This document shows positions 19,611-28,616 of a DNA stretch of 64,000 bases, in pieces. The translations under genes were made by a program, and so were the position numbers. The stretch is taken from contig NZ_JAUSWV010000002.1 of NCBI RefSeq assembly GCF_030815485.1, positions 1,178,001 to 1,242,000 of the forward strand, read 5' to 3'. Within the stretch, counting starts at the first letter, position 1; each line of letters begins with the position of its first letter. The notes beneath the pieces are model-generated. The model saw nothing but the letters and a program-made list of their open reading frames with translations, made no database searches and was not told the origin of the DNA. The stretch comes from Streptomyces rishiriensis. Its GTDB lineage: Bacteria > Actinomycetota > Actinomycetes > Streptomycetales > Streptomycetaceae.

Positions 19611-20971
19611 ACGACGACACGATACGCCTGGTCACGATCGGGCGGATGATCCGCCGGCGCCGACGGCTTCTCGCCGTCCTCGCCGTGGTGGGCGCGCTCG
19701 TCGGCTACGGCGTCTCCTTGCTGGTTCCGCCGCGCTACACGACGTCGGCATCGGTCCTGCTGCCGGGGGCGTGGGAGGAGCGCGAGCTGGTGACCCAGGC
19801 GGAGATCGCGACCAGTTCGGTGGTGGTCGACCGTGCGGCCGCCGCGCTCGACTGGGCCGGCGTCAGCGGCGGTGAGCTGCGGGATCAGGTGAGCGCCAAG
19901 GCCGCCGACGGGAACATCATCAAGATCTCGGGCACGGCCGACAGCCCCGAGCGCGCCCAGCAGCTCTCCGACCAGGTGGCCCAGCAGTTCGTCACCTTCG
20001 CCGCGCAGATCACGGGCGACGGCACCGATCCCGAGGCGGCGGCGCCCGAGACCCTGCGGCAGATGGTGGTGCAGACCAGCCGCCGCATCACCGAGCTGGC
20101 CGACGCGGCCGGTCCGGGGCAGACCGTGGAGAGCGTGCAGACCCGCACCGAGCTGGCGAAGCTGCGCACCGCGCTGCAGGAGGCCGTCAACAAGCTGGAC
20201 CAGGCCGACCCGGTGGCCAACCAGGTCAACATGGTCGTCATGGGGCCGGCGGCCCGGCCGGCCGGCGAGGCACCTCCGACGAGGACGCAGCTCATCGTCG
20301 CCGGGGCGCTGCTGTTCCTGCTGCTCGCGGTCATCGGCCATCTCACCGCCGCGCGGATGAGTCGCCGGCTGCGTACCGAGCCGGAGATCTCCGCGGCGCT
20401 GGGCTCGGAGCTGCTGGGCACCGTCGAGGTATCCGGCGAACAGCGCGCGCACCAGCCGGAGGACCGTGGCCCGCGGGCCCGGATCCGCCGGCTGCTGGCG
20501 GTCGACATCCGATGGGACCTGCCCGCCCCCCGGACGTCCGGCGACGACGCCGGCCGGACGATCCGCTACCGGCGGGTGTGCGCCCGCCTCCGGGACCGAC
20601 TGCCCGATCACCGACGGCTGCTGGTCGTCGTACCGGACGGCGACGAGATCGCCCTCCGGGCCGCCGGGCAGCTCGTCGCCGAGGCCGGGAGCGATCCGCT
20701 GCTGCGCGTGGTGGAGGTTTCGGTGTCCCAGCCGATGGTGCCGGACCGCGACGACGAGTCCGGTGTCCTCGTCGTGCTCAGCGCGGGCAGCTGGACCGCA
20801 GGGGAACTGACCGGCATCGCAGAGGCGTGCGCGGACGCCGCGCACGAGGTCGTCGGGATCGTCCTCGCCGGCACGGTGTGGGCCCGGCCGGCGCGGTCCG
20901 CCGGCCGTCCCCGGGATGCCGCCACGCCGGCGCTCGCGGTGAGCGACAACGCCCCAGGAGGTTCAGCGTGA
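19607..20971 (+). CDS. Wzz-like chain-length/export protein 1
   Basis: A 454-residue membrane protein with the Wzz layout: basic N-terminus MIRRRRR, helix 1 (about residues 21-43), an extracytoplasmic coiled region (about 45-220), helix 2 (about 226-246), then a cytoplasmic domain of about 200 residues. The region before helix 2 has a Pro-rich GPAARPAGEAPPTRTQ. The C-terminal part resembles a tyrosine-kinase-type P-loop domain in strand pattern (LLVVVPDGDEIALRAAGQLVAEAG) but no Walker A lysine is present, so it is probably a pseudo-ATPase. TTG 19607 overlaps the previous stop (TTGA) after GGGAAGAGG. It likely sets polymer length with the ligase/polymerase encoded downstream. Confidence 0.75.
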   Translation: MNDDTIRLVTIGRMIRRRRRLLAVLAVVGALVGYGVSLLVPPRYTTSASVLLPGAWEERELVTQAEIATSSVVVDRAAAALDWAGVSGGELRDQVSAKAADGNIIKISGTADSPERAQQLSDQVAQQFVTFAAQITGDGTDPEAAAPETLRQMVVQTSRRITELADAAGPGQTVESVQTRTELAKLRTALQEAVNKLDQADPVANQVNMVVMGPAARPAGEAPPTRTQLIVAGALLFLLLAVIGHLTAARMSRRLRTEPEISAALGSELLGTVEVSGEQRAHQPEDRGPRARIRRLLAVDIRWDLPAPRTSGDDAGRTIRYRRVCARLRDRLPDHRRLLVVVPDGDEIALRAAGQLVAEAGSDPLLRVVEVSVSQPMVPDRDDESGVLVVLSAGSWTAGELTGIAEACADAAHEVVGIVLAGTVWARPARSAGRPRDAATPALAVSDNAPGGSA

Positions 20972-22488
20972 CGACGAGTACGACGTCGGAGTCCTCGGGC
21001 GCCGCTCCGTTGCTGGACCTGCAGGCACTGGTGGTGGCGGTGCGCAGGCGTCGCCGCTTCTGGTGCTCCTTGGCGCTGCTGGGGCTGCTCGTCGGCGCGG
21101 CGGTGGCGGTCCTGCTGCCGCCACCGCCGACCGCGGTGACCAAGGTGCTGGTCGCGCATCAGGAGGACCAGCCGAACGACCCCGGAACGCTGATCCGCAC
21201 CGACGTCGCGCTGCTGCACACCACGCGGATCGCCGGCAAGGCCCTGGAGTCCCTCGGGTCCCCGGAGAAGCCCGAGGACTTCATGCGGGACTACACGGGT
21301 ATCGGCCTGACCAACAACCTGCTGCAGATCACGGTCACGGGCGACAGCGACACGGAAGCGGTGGCCCGCGCCAAGGCGCTGGCCGACGCGTTCGTCGCGG
21401 ACCATGTGCGGCGGATACAGGCGGCCGCGAACGCGGAGGCCAAGGCCCTGCTCGACCAGCGTGACCGGATCCGGGACGAACTCGCCCAGGTCAACAAGGA
21501 GATAGGCGAGGCGTCGCCGGAGAGCGGGCCCAAGGCGGCGGCGAATCTGGAATCGCTGTTCGCCCGCCGGGCCGAACTCACCTCGCGGATCTCCGATTTC
21601 GACCAGCGCGCCGCGGAGGCGCGCATCGGCACTCCCCAACTCGTCGCCGGCACGCAGATCGTGGACGCCCCGCGCGCGGTACGGCAGTCCCTGCCCAGGA
21701 CCGCTGCCACCGACGCCGCGATCGGGCTCGTCCTCGGGCTCGCCCTCGGGCTCGCGCTGGCCGCGGTCGGCACGGTGGTGGCGGACCGCCCCGTGCTGCG
21801 CCGGGAGATCGCGGCGAATCTCGGCGCCTCGGTCATCGCGGAGCTGCCCCGCCGGGCGGCCGGGCGTTGGCAGGGCCGGCGGACCCGGGCGGCACGCGAA
21901 CGGCTCACCACGTCCCTGGCCCGCACCGTACGCGGCTCCGCGGAACCGGTGTCGCTGCTGGAACTGGGGTGCGCGCCCCATGCGAGCGGGATCGCCCTGG
22001 ACCTCGCCCGGGCACTGGCGGCGGAGGAACCAGTGGTCGTCGTCGACGGTCTGCCCGGGCCGCAGCTCGCGAACCGCCGGCCGAAGCCGGGAGACCCGGC
22101 CGTGGTCAGCGGCGAGCGTGCCGCGGCCGAGCCGCCTCAGGAGCGCCGGCTCGGCGTCGGTTCGGTGGCGCCCGGCACGGCGTGGACCGACCTTCAGTAC
22201 CTCGGCACGCGGACGGTGCTCGTCGTGCGGGCCGGGCACGGCAGCGCCGCATGGCTGCACACCGTGGCGCGCCAGCTCGCGGACCAGCGCATCGCCGTGA
22301 TCGGTGTGGTGCTGATCGACCCCGATCCGCGTGACCGGACCGACGGCACGCTGTGGGACGGGCCGGACACCGCGCCACGCGCCCGGAACGAGCGGCCGGC
22401 CCGGCAGAACGGGACGGGCCGACGCCGGACGGAACGGCTGCCGATGTGGGCGGCACGGGTCCCGGACAGCAACGAGGAGACGCGGTAG
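20968..22488 (+). CDS. Wzz-like chain-length/export protein 2
   Basis: A second Wzz-type protein, 506 residues, coupled to the first by a GTGA overlap after AGGAGG. Helix 1 lies at about residues 32-52 after VRRRRRFW; the extracytoplasmic part has a clear coiled coil (about 155-215, LLDQRDRIRDELAQVNKEIGEA). Helix 2 is at about 243-265 (IGLVLGLALGLALAAVG), followed by a cytoplasmic domain with alternating strands but no Walker A lysine (LELGCAPHASGIALDLARAL in its place). The tail is basic and disordered. Two adjacent Wzz-like proteins without a visible kinase may form a hetero-oligomer. Confidence 0.74.
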   Translation: MTTSTTSESSGAAPLLDLQALVVAVRRRRRFWCSLALLGLLVGAAVAVLLPPPPTAVTKVLVAHQEDQPNDPGTLIRTDVALLHTTRIAGKALESLGSPEKPEDFMRDYTGIGLTNNLLQITVTGDSDTEAVARAKALADAFVADHVRRIQAAANAEAKALLDQRDRIRDELAQVNKEIGEASPESGPKAAANLESLFARRAELTSRISDFDQRAAEARIGTPQLVAGTQIVDAPRAVRQSLPRTAATDAAIGLVLGLALGLALAAVGTVVADRPVLRREIAANLGASVIAELPRRAAGRWQGRRTRAARERLTTSLARTVRGSAEPVSLLELGCAPHASGIALDLARALAAEEPVVVVDGLPGPQLANRRPKPGDPAVVSGERAAAEPPQERRLGVGSVAPGTAWTDLQYLGTRTVLVVRAGHGSAAWLHTVARQLADQRIAVIGVVLIDPDPRDRTDGTLWDGPDTAPRARNERPARQNGTGRRRTERLPMWAARVPDSNEETR

Positions 22489-22491
22489 GAC

Positions 22492-24426
22492 ATGTGTGGA
22501 ATCGCAGGCACTTACCGATGGCCGGACGGCAAGGCCGTGACCGACCGGCTCACCGATGTCCTCGCCCACCGCGGTCCGGACGGGGCGGGCCGGTACAGCC
22601 ACTCCACCGGTGACGGCGACGTGCACCTCGGGCACCGCCGGCTGGCCATCGTCGACCTGTCGGAGACCGGCGCCCAGCCGATGGTCTCGGACGGCCTCGT
22701 CCTGACGTACAACGGCGAGCTGTACAACGCGCCCGAACTCCGTGCCGAGCTGGCAGCGGCCGGAGTGCGCTTCCGCGGCACCTCCGACACCGAGGTGCTG
22801 CTGGAGGCCTGGCGGCGCTGGGGCACGGACTGCCTGCCGAGGCTGCGCGGCATGTTCGCGTTCGGGATCTTCGACGAGCGAACCGGTGAGCTGGTGCTCG
22901 CCCGCGACCAGCTCGGCATCAAGCCGCTGTTCCTGCTCCGGCGCGGCGAGGGTCTGGTGTTCGCCTCCGAGCTCAAGGCGCTCGCCGCCGTGACCGGCGG
23001 GTCGCTGCAAGTGGACCATGCGGCGCTGGTGGCCTCGCTGCTGTACTACTGGGTGCCGGACTCGCGGTGCGCGTTCCGCGAGGCGGAGAAACTGCCGCCG
23101 GGGAGCTGGCTGCGGTGCCGGCCCGACGGCCGGGTGGAGCGCGGCCGGTACTGGAATCTGCGGGACGTCGCCGCCGAGGGCCAGGAGCGGGCCCGGGACG
23201 GCGAGCGGCCCGACCTGGGCGCCATCGTCGAGGAGTCGACGCGGCGCCACCTGCTCTCCGACGTCCCCGTGGCGACCTTCCTCTCGGGCGGGCTGGACTC
23301 CAGCTACCTGACCGCGCTGGCGGCCCGTGACCGACCCGGGATCTCCGCCTACACGATCGGGTTCCGGGCAGAGGACGCCAAGTTCGAGGCGATGCCGGAC
23401 GACCTGCGCTACGCGCGGCAGGTGGCCGAGCAGTTCGGCGTCGACCTGCACGAGATCGAGATCGCGCCGAACGTGCTCGATCTGCTGCCGCAGATGACGT
23501 ACCACCTGGACGAGCCGATCGGCGACCCCGCCGCGATCAACACCTTCCTGATCTGTCAGGCCGCCCGGGAGGCCGGGGTGAAGGTGATGCTCTCGGGGAT
23601 GGGCGCCGACGAGCTGTTCGCCGGTTACCGCAAGCACCTGGCCAACGTGATGGCGCTGCGATACCAGCGCATCCCGCGGCCCCTGCGGCGCGGCCTGTCC
23701 AGTGCCGTGGACCGGCTGCCGGTCGCCACGGCCCGCCGCGGGTACCGGTCGGTGCGCTTCGCGAAGCGGTTCCTCTCCTTCGCCGATCTGCCGGAGGAGA
23801 CCGCGTTCCGGCGCAGCTACACCATGTACGACCGGGCCGAGCTGCTGGCCCTGATCGATCCGGACCTGGCCGGGACGGTCGAGGACGTGCTGACCGAGCA
23901 TGCGGACACCTACGAGGACAACGACCTCGACGACTTCGTCAACCGCATGTGCCTGGGCGACGCCCGGATGTTCCTGCCGGGCCTGAACCTCGCTTACACG
24001 GACCGGTCGAGCATGGCCGCGTCGACCGAGGTGCGGGTGCCGTATGTGGACGTCGAGGTGGTCAAGGCGGCGTTCGCGGTGCCCGGCGACCGCAAGATCG
24101 TCGGACGTCAGGGCAAGGCCGTCCTCAAGGAAGCGGCCGGCTCGGTCCTGCCCCGGGAGATCGTGTACCGGCCCAAGGGCCTGTTCAGCGCCCCGCTGCG
24201 CGCCTGGATGAGCCGGGATCTGGCGCCGCTGGTGCGCGAGGTCGTCCACGACGGCGTGCTCGTCCGTTCCGGGTTCCTGCGCCGCGACGCGCTGGCGCGG
24301 CTCGTCGCCGAGGACGCCGCCGGACACCGGGACTTCTCCAAGCATCTGTGGCATGTGCTGACCCTCGAGTACTGGTACCGCGGCGCGACCTCCGCGACCG
24401 GCCAGGACTCTCCCTTCACGGCGTGA
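22492..24426 (+). CDS. AsnB-type glutamine-dependent amidotransferase
   Basis: A 644-residue asparagine synthetase homologue. The N-terminal glutaminase domain begins MCGIAGTYRW with the nucleophile Cys2, and contains LAHRGPDGAGRY, HRRLAIVDLSETGAQPM and TYNGELYN. The synthetase domain has the PP-loop LSGGLDSSYL (about residues 263-272) and SGMGADELFAGYRKH. Inside polysaccharide loci such proteins amidate uronic acids rather than make asparagine (established for some O-antigen amidotransferases). With a nucleotide-sugar 6-dehydrogenase five genes upstream, a uronamide is the simplest inference. It is followed after 15 bp by the two-domain oxidoreductase, its frequent partner. Confidence 0.88.
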   Translation: MCGIAGTYRWPDGKAVTDRLTDVLAHRGPDGAGRYSHSTGDGDVHLGHRRLAIVDLSETGAQPMVSDGLVLTYNGELYNAPELRAELAAAGVRFRGTSDTEVLLEAWRRWGTDCLPRLRGMFAFGIFDERTGELVLARDQLGIKPLFLLRRGEGLVFASELKALAAVTGGSLQVDHAALVASLLYYWVPDSRCAFREAEKLPPGSWLRCRPDGRVERGRYWNLRDVAAEGQERARDGERPDLGAIVEESTRRHLLSDVPVATFLSGGLDSSYLTALAARDRPGISAYTIGFRAEDAKFEAMPDDLRYARQVAEQFGVDLHEIEIAPNVLDLLPQMTYHLDEPIGDPAAINTFLICQAAREAGVKVMLSGMGADELFAGYRKHLANVMALRYQRIPRPLRRGLSSAVDRLPVATARRGYRSVRFAKRFLSFADLPEETAFRRSYTMYDRAELLALIDPDLAGTVEDVLTEHADTYEDNDLDDFVNRMCLGDARMFLPGLNLAYTDRSSMAASTEVRVPYVDVEVVKAAFAVPGDRKIVGRQGKAVLKEAAGSVLPREIVYRPKGLFSAPLRAWMSRDLAPLVREVVHDGVLVRSGFLRRDALARLVAEDAAGHRDFSKHLWHVLTLEYWYRGATSATGQDSPFTA

Positions 24427-24441
24427 GACAAGAGGACTTCG

Positions 24442-26637
24442 GTGAAACAGGTAGTACAGAACTACAAGAGTGGCGAGCTGGCGCTGCTGGACGTGCCGGT
24501 GCCGGGGTGCAAGCCGGACGGTGTGCTGGTCCGGACCGCCTACTCGCTGATATCCACCGGGACCGAACTCATGAAGGTGTCCGAGGCCGGCATGTCGATG
24601 CTGGGCAAGGCCCGTTCCCGGCCGGACCAGGTGGCCAAGGTCATGCAGAGCGTGGCCACCAACGGGGTGCCCGCCACCTACCGCAAGGTGATGGGCAAGC
24701 TGGATTCCTACACGCCGCTGGGCTACTCGCTGTGCGGCGTGGTCGAGCAGGTCGGCGCCGGGATCGACGACGTGGCGGTCGGCGACCTCGTGGCGTGCGC
24801 CGGCAACGAGCACGCGCTGCATGCCGAGCTGAACTGGGTGCCCAAGAACCTCTACGCCCGGGTTCCGGACGGCCTCGCGCCCCGGCACGCGGCCTTCGGC
24901 ACCGTCGGGTCGATCGCGATGCAGGGCGTGCGCCGCGGCGAGCCGCAACTCGGCGACGTGGCGCTGGTCATCGGCCTCGGGCTGATCGGACAGCTGGTGG
25001 TGCAGCTCCTTGCCGCCTCCGGGGTCCGCGTCGTCGGGGTCGACCCCGACCCGGCGCGCTGTGAGCTCGCCGCGCGCGTGGGTGCCGTGGCCTGCGGCGA
25101 TCCCGCGTCCGCGGCCGTGGAAGCCGCCGTCGCCGAGCTCACCGACGGTCATGGCGTGGACCAGGTGTACCTGGCCGCCGGCGGCGGCAGCAACCAGCCC
25201 GTCGAGCTGGCCGCGCGGCTGAGCCGGGACCGCGGCACGGTCGTCGACATCGGCAAGTGCCGCCTGGACCTGCCGTGGAACGCGTACTACGAGAAGGAGC
25301 TCGACGTCCGGTTCTCGCGCTCGTACGGCCCCGGGCGCTACGACCCGGCGTACGAGCTCGAAGGACGGGACTACCCGATCGGCTACGTGCGCTGGACCGA
25401 GCGCCGCAACCTGGCGTGCTTCCTCGATCTCGTCGCCCGCGGCCGCGTCGACGTGGAGCCCCTGGTCTCCCACATCGCCGACTTCGACGACGCCGTCGAG
25501 ACGTACCGGCGTCTCAAGGAAGGTGAGCTGAAGGCCGTGGCCGTGCTGTTCCGGTACCCCGAGCAGAAGGAGGAAGCGGGGGAAGCGGAGGCCCCGGCGG
25601 TGGTCGTGCCCGCGGTGCGACGCGGCGGCGGACCGTCCCTCACGGCCCGGTCCGCCACGGCACCGGTGCGGCTGGCGTTCGTCGGCGCGGGCAACTACGC
25701 GACGTCGATGCTGCTGCCGCACCTGGCGCACCGCGACGGCGTCGAGCTGTCCACGGTCGTCACCACGACGGCGCTGTCCGCGGCCAACGCGCAGCGGAAG
25801 TTCGGCTTCGCCGAGGCGACCACCGATCTCGACGCCGTGCTCGGCGACAAGTCCATCGACGCGGTGTTCGTCGTCACCCGGCACAGCTCGCACGCCGAAC
25901 TGACCCGCAGGGCGCTGCTGGCCGGCAAGGCGGTGTTCGTGGAGAAGCCGTTGGCACTCACCGAGGACGAACTGGCCGGGGTGCTCGCGGCGGTCGAGGA
26001 ATCCGGCAACGACCGGCTGCAGGTGGGCTTCAACCGTCGGTTCGCGCCGCTGTTGCAGGAGGCCAGAAAGCGGTTCGGCGCCCGGACCGGTCCGGCGAGT
26101 CTGCGCTACCTGGTCAACGCGGGCCGGCTGCAGCACGGCAGCTGGTACCTCCAGCAGGGCACCGAGGGCTCCCGCTTCGCCGGCGAGGGCGGGCACTTCA
26201 TCGACACGGCGAGCTGGCTGCTGGAGGCCGACCCGGTGTCGGTGTACGCGGTCGCCGCGGCCGGCAACGAGGACCTGCAGGTCCTGCTGCACTACCCGGA
26301 CGGATCCACCGCCGCCATCAGCTACGTCACCAGCGGCGCGCCCGGCTTCCCCAAGGAGACCCTGGACCTCGTCGCGGACGGCAAGGTGCTGCGGCTCGAC
26401 GACTTCGTCCGTGCCGATGTTCACGACAGCCGCCGCAAGCGGTGGATCAGTTCACGGCTGCCCAAGGCGCGGGACAAGGGCCAGTCCGCCGAGCTGGCCG
26501 CGTTCGTCAGGGCCGTGCGGACCGGCGGGCCGATGCCGGTGCCGCTGGAGTCGCTGGTCGCCACCACGGCGGCCACCCTCGCCGTGCGGGCCGGCCTGGC
26601 CGGCGGTGCGCCGGTGACGTTGGCGAGCACGCGATGA
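24442..26637 (+). CDS. Two-domain oxidoreductase (MDR + Gfo/Idh/MocA fusion)
   Basis: A 731-residue fusion. Residues 1 to about 370 form a medium-chain dehydrogenase: YSLISTGTELMK, GYSLCGVVEQVGAG, VACAGNEHALHAE, and Rossmann VIGLGLIGQLVVQLL. After a charged, Pro/Ala-rich linker (about 375-410) residues 411-731 form a Gfo/Idh/MocA dehydrogenase with FVGAGNYATSMLLPHL, the EKPLAL signature and GEGGHFIDTASWL. Zinc-ligand cysteines of the classic alcohol dehydrogenase are mostly missing. Such 'bi-domain oxidoreductases' occur almost only in surface-polysaccharide loci, next to AsnB-like and heparinase-like genes as here; the reaction is unknown. GTG 24442 follows AGAGGAC. Confidence 0.87.
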   Translation: MKQVVQNYKSGELALLDVPVPGCKPDGVLVRTAYSLISTGTELMKVSEAGMSMLGKARSRPDQVAKVMQSVATNGVPATYRKVMGKLDSYTPLGYSLCGVVEQVGAGIDDVAVGDLVACAGNEHALHAELNWVPKNLYARVPDGLAPRHAAFGTVGSIAMQGVRRGEPQLGDVALVIGLGLIGQLVVQLLAASGVRVVGVDPDPARCELAARVGAVACGDPASAAVEAAVAELTDGHGVDQVYLAAGGGSNQPVELAARLSRDRGTVVDIGKCRLDLPWNAYYEKELDVRFSRSYGPGRYDPAYELEGRDYPIGYVRWTERRNLACFLDLVARGRVDVEPLVSHIADFDDAVETYRRLKEGELKAVAVLFRYPEQKEEAGEAEAPAVVVPAVRRGGGPSLTARSATAPVRLAFVGAGNYATSMLLPHLAHRDGVELSTVVTTTALSAANAQRKFGFAEATTDLDAVLGDKSIDAVFVVTRHSSHAELTRRALLAGKAVFVEKPLALTEDELAGVLAAVEESGNDRLQVGFNRRFAPLLQEARKRFGARTGPASLRYLVNAGRLQHGSWYLQQGTEGSRFAGEGGHFIDTASWLLEADPVSVYAVAAAGNEDLQVLLHYPDGSTAAISYVTSGAPGFPKETLDLVADGKVLRLDDFVRADVHDSRRKRWISSRLPKARDKGQSAELAAFVRAVRTGGPMPVPLESLVATTAATLAVRAGLAGGAPVTLASTR

Positions 26638-28604
26638 CCATGAGCGCGGGCTGGTACCTGCGGCGGCTGTCCCGGATGGGACCGCGGGAGGTCGGCGGCC
26701 GGGCGGGCGACGCGGTGCGCAGGCGCCGATGGCGGTCGGCACGGCCGGACTGCCCGACCGTGACCGGCGCCCGGTTCACCGCGGTGCTGCCCGCGGGGAC
26801 GATCGCCGCGGTGCCGCCGGACGCCGCGAAACGTCTCATCGCCGACGCGGACCGGCTGATGGCGGGGCACGCCGAGTTCTTCGGGGTGGAGCGCGACGAC
26901 CTGGTCGACCCCGACTGGTGGTACGACCCGAAGACCGGGCGCCGGGCTCCGTGGGGCTACGCCTTCGACGTGCCGTACCGGGACGAGGACGCCGTCGGGG
27001 ACATCAAGCAGATCTGGGAGCCGTCGCGGCATCAGTACCTCACCGTGCTCGCCGCCGCCTACGCGGTCACCGGGAACGAGCGGTACGCCGAGCGAGTGGC
27101 CGAGCATCTGAGGTCGTGGTGGGCCTCCAACGCGCCGCTGCGCGGGGTGCACTGGACCAGCGGCATCGAGCTGGGGATCCGGTTGCTGTCCTGGGTGTGG
27201 ATCCGCCGTCTGCTCGACGACTGGCCGGGCGCGGCCGGGCTGTTCGAGGACAACCCGGTGGCACGCGGGCAGATCTGGCACCACCAGCGCTGGCTGGCCG
27301 CCTTCCCCAGCCGTGGGTCCTCGGCGAACAACCACGTCATCGCCGAGGCCGCCGGGCAGTTCGCCGCAGCCTGCGCGTTCGGATGGTTCCCCGCCTCGGC
27401 GCGTTGGCGGGCCGACGCGCTGCGGTCGCTGGAACGGCATCTGCGAAGCAACACCTTCCCGTCCGGCCTCAACCGCGAGCTGGCGACCGAATATCACGGA
27501 CTGGTGCTCGAGCTCGGCCTGGCCGCGGTGGCCGAGGCGGACGCCGCCGGCGTGCCCGTCCCCTCGTCGGTCCGACTGGTGCTGCTGCGGATGACCGACG
27601 CGCTCGCGGCCGTCGTGGACAGCCGGCTGCGGCCGCCGCGCCAGGGGGACGCGGACGACGGGCACGGTCTGGTCGTGGACGGCGCGGGCACCGACCGCTG
27701 GGCCTCGCTGCTGGCCACCGGGGACGCCGTGTTCGGCCGGCTCGCCTGGTGGCCGACGGTGACCGGCACCGATGTGCGCACCCCGCTGCTGGCCGCGCTC
27801 ATCCGGCCGTACCCGGACCAGGGGACCGGACCGGCCGTGTCCCGCCCGACGAGCCGGCCGGCTCATTTCGCCGACGCGGGCATGACCATCCTGCGGGGGC
27901 CGGAGGGGATCTGGTGCCGCTGCGACGGCGGTCCGCACGGATTCCTGTCCATCGCCGCGCACGCCCACGCGGACGCGCTGTCCGTCGAGGTCCGGCACGA
28001 CGGGGTCGACGTGCTCGCCGACCCGGGGACGTACTGCTACCACGGGCAGCCCGAGTGGCGGCAGTACTTCCGGTCGACGCTCGGCCACAACACGCTGCGG
28101 CTGGACGGCGGTGACCAGTCCGTCTCCGGCGGCCCCTTCCTGTGGACCCGGCAGGCCCGCAGTCGCGTCCTGGTCGCGGACACGTCCGGCACTTCCGACG
28201 GGGGGACGGCCCGCTGGTGCGCGGAGCACGACGGTTACCAGCGCTCCGTGCACCGCCGCCGGGTGGAGCTGACGGCCGCGAGCCAGGAGCTGAGGGTGGT
28301 CGACGAGGTGAGCGGCCCGCGCCGGGCCGTGCAGCTGGCGTTCCATCTCGGCCCGGCGATCGCCGCGGACCTGGTGGGGAACCGCGCGGTGCTCACCTGG
28401 ACCCTGGACGGCGAGGACCGCTCAGCGGCGCTCGACCTGCCCGGGCAGCTCAGCTGGCGGGCGCATCGCGGCGAGAGCGACCCGCCGCTGGGCTGGTACT
28501 CCCCCGGCTTCGGGCGCAAGGAACCCGCCACGACGCTGGTCGGCACCGGCTTCGCCGACGACGGCGCGCAGGGGTTCACCACCGTACTCACGTTCCACGG
28601 CTAG
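26634..28604 (+). CDS. Heparinase II/III / alginate-lyase-like protein
   Basis: A 656-residue protein with an N-terminal alpha/alpha toroid (about residues 30-360; WEPSRHQYLTVLAAAYAVT, GSSANNHVIAEAAGQF) and a C-terminal heparinase II/III beta domain. The C-terminal domain carries HAHADALSVEV, DVLADPGTYCYHG and FRSTLGHNTLRLDG, so the His/Tyr/Asn residues typical of polysaccharide lyases of this fold look intact. Such lyases cleave 1,4-linked uronic acids, which agrees with the upstream uronate-forming dehydrogenase. No signal peptide is seen (N-terminus WYLRRLSRMGPREV), unlike secreted lyases. ATG 26634 overlaps the previous stop (ATGA). It may edit or release polymer intermediates; the substrate is not known. 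Confidence 0.83.
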   Translation: MTMSAGWYLRRLSRMGPREVGGRAGDAVRRRRWRSARPDCPTVTGARFTAVLPAGTIAAVPPDAAKRLIADADRLMAGHAEFFGVERDDLVDPDWWYDPKTGRRAPWGYAFDVPYRDEDAVGDIKQIWEPSRHQYLTVLAAAYAVTGNERYAERVAEHLRSWWASNAPLRGVHWTSGIELGIRLLSWVWIRRLLDDWPGAAGLFEDNPVARGQIWHHQRWLAAFPSRGSSANNHVIAEAAGQFAAACAFGWFPASARWRADALRSLERHLRSNTFPSGLNRELATEYHGLVLELGLAAVAEADAAGVPVPSSVRLVLLRMTDALAAVVDSRLRPPRQGDADDGHGLVVDGAGTDRWASLLATGDAVFGRLAWWPTVTGTDVRTPLLAALIRPYPDQGTGPAVSRPTSRPAHFADAGMTILRGPEGIWCRCDGGPHGFLSIAAHAHADALSVEVRHDGVDVLADPGTYCYHGQPEWRQYFRSTLGHNTLRLDGGDQSVSGGPFLWTRQARSRVLVADTSGTSDGGTARWCAEHDGYQRSVHRRRVELTAASQELRVVDEVSGPRRAVQLAFHLGPAIAADLVGNRAVLTWTLDGEDRSAALDLPGQLSWRAHRGESDPPLGWYSPGFGRKEPATTLVGTGFADDGAQGFTTVLTFHG

Positions 28605-28616
28605 GGGGGAGGACGC

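Noticed and set aside
20608..26424. 1938-codon minus frame opposite the polysaccharide genes
   Set aside because: Long antisense frames are common at this G+C content. The plus strand has clear domains with proper third-base bias.
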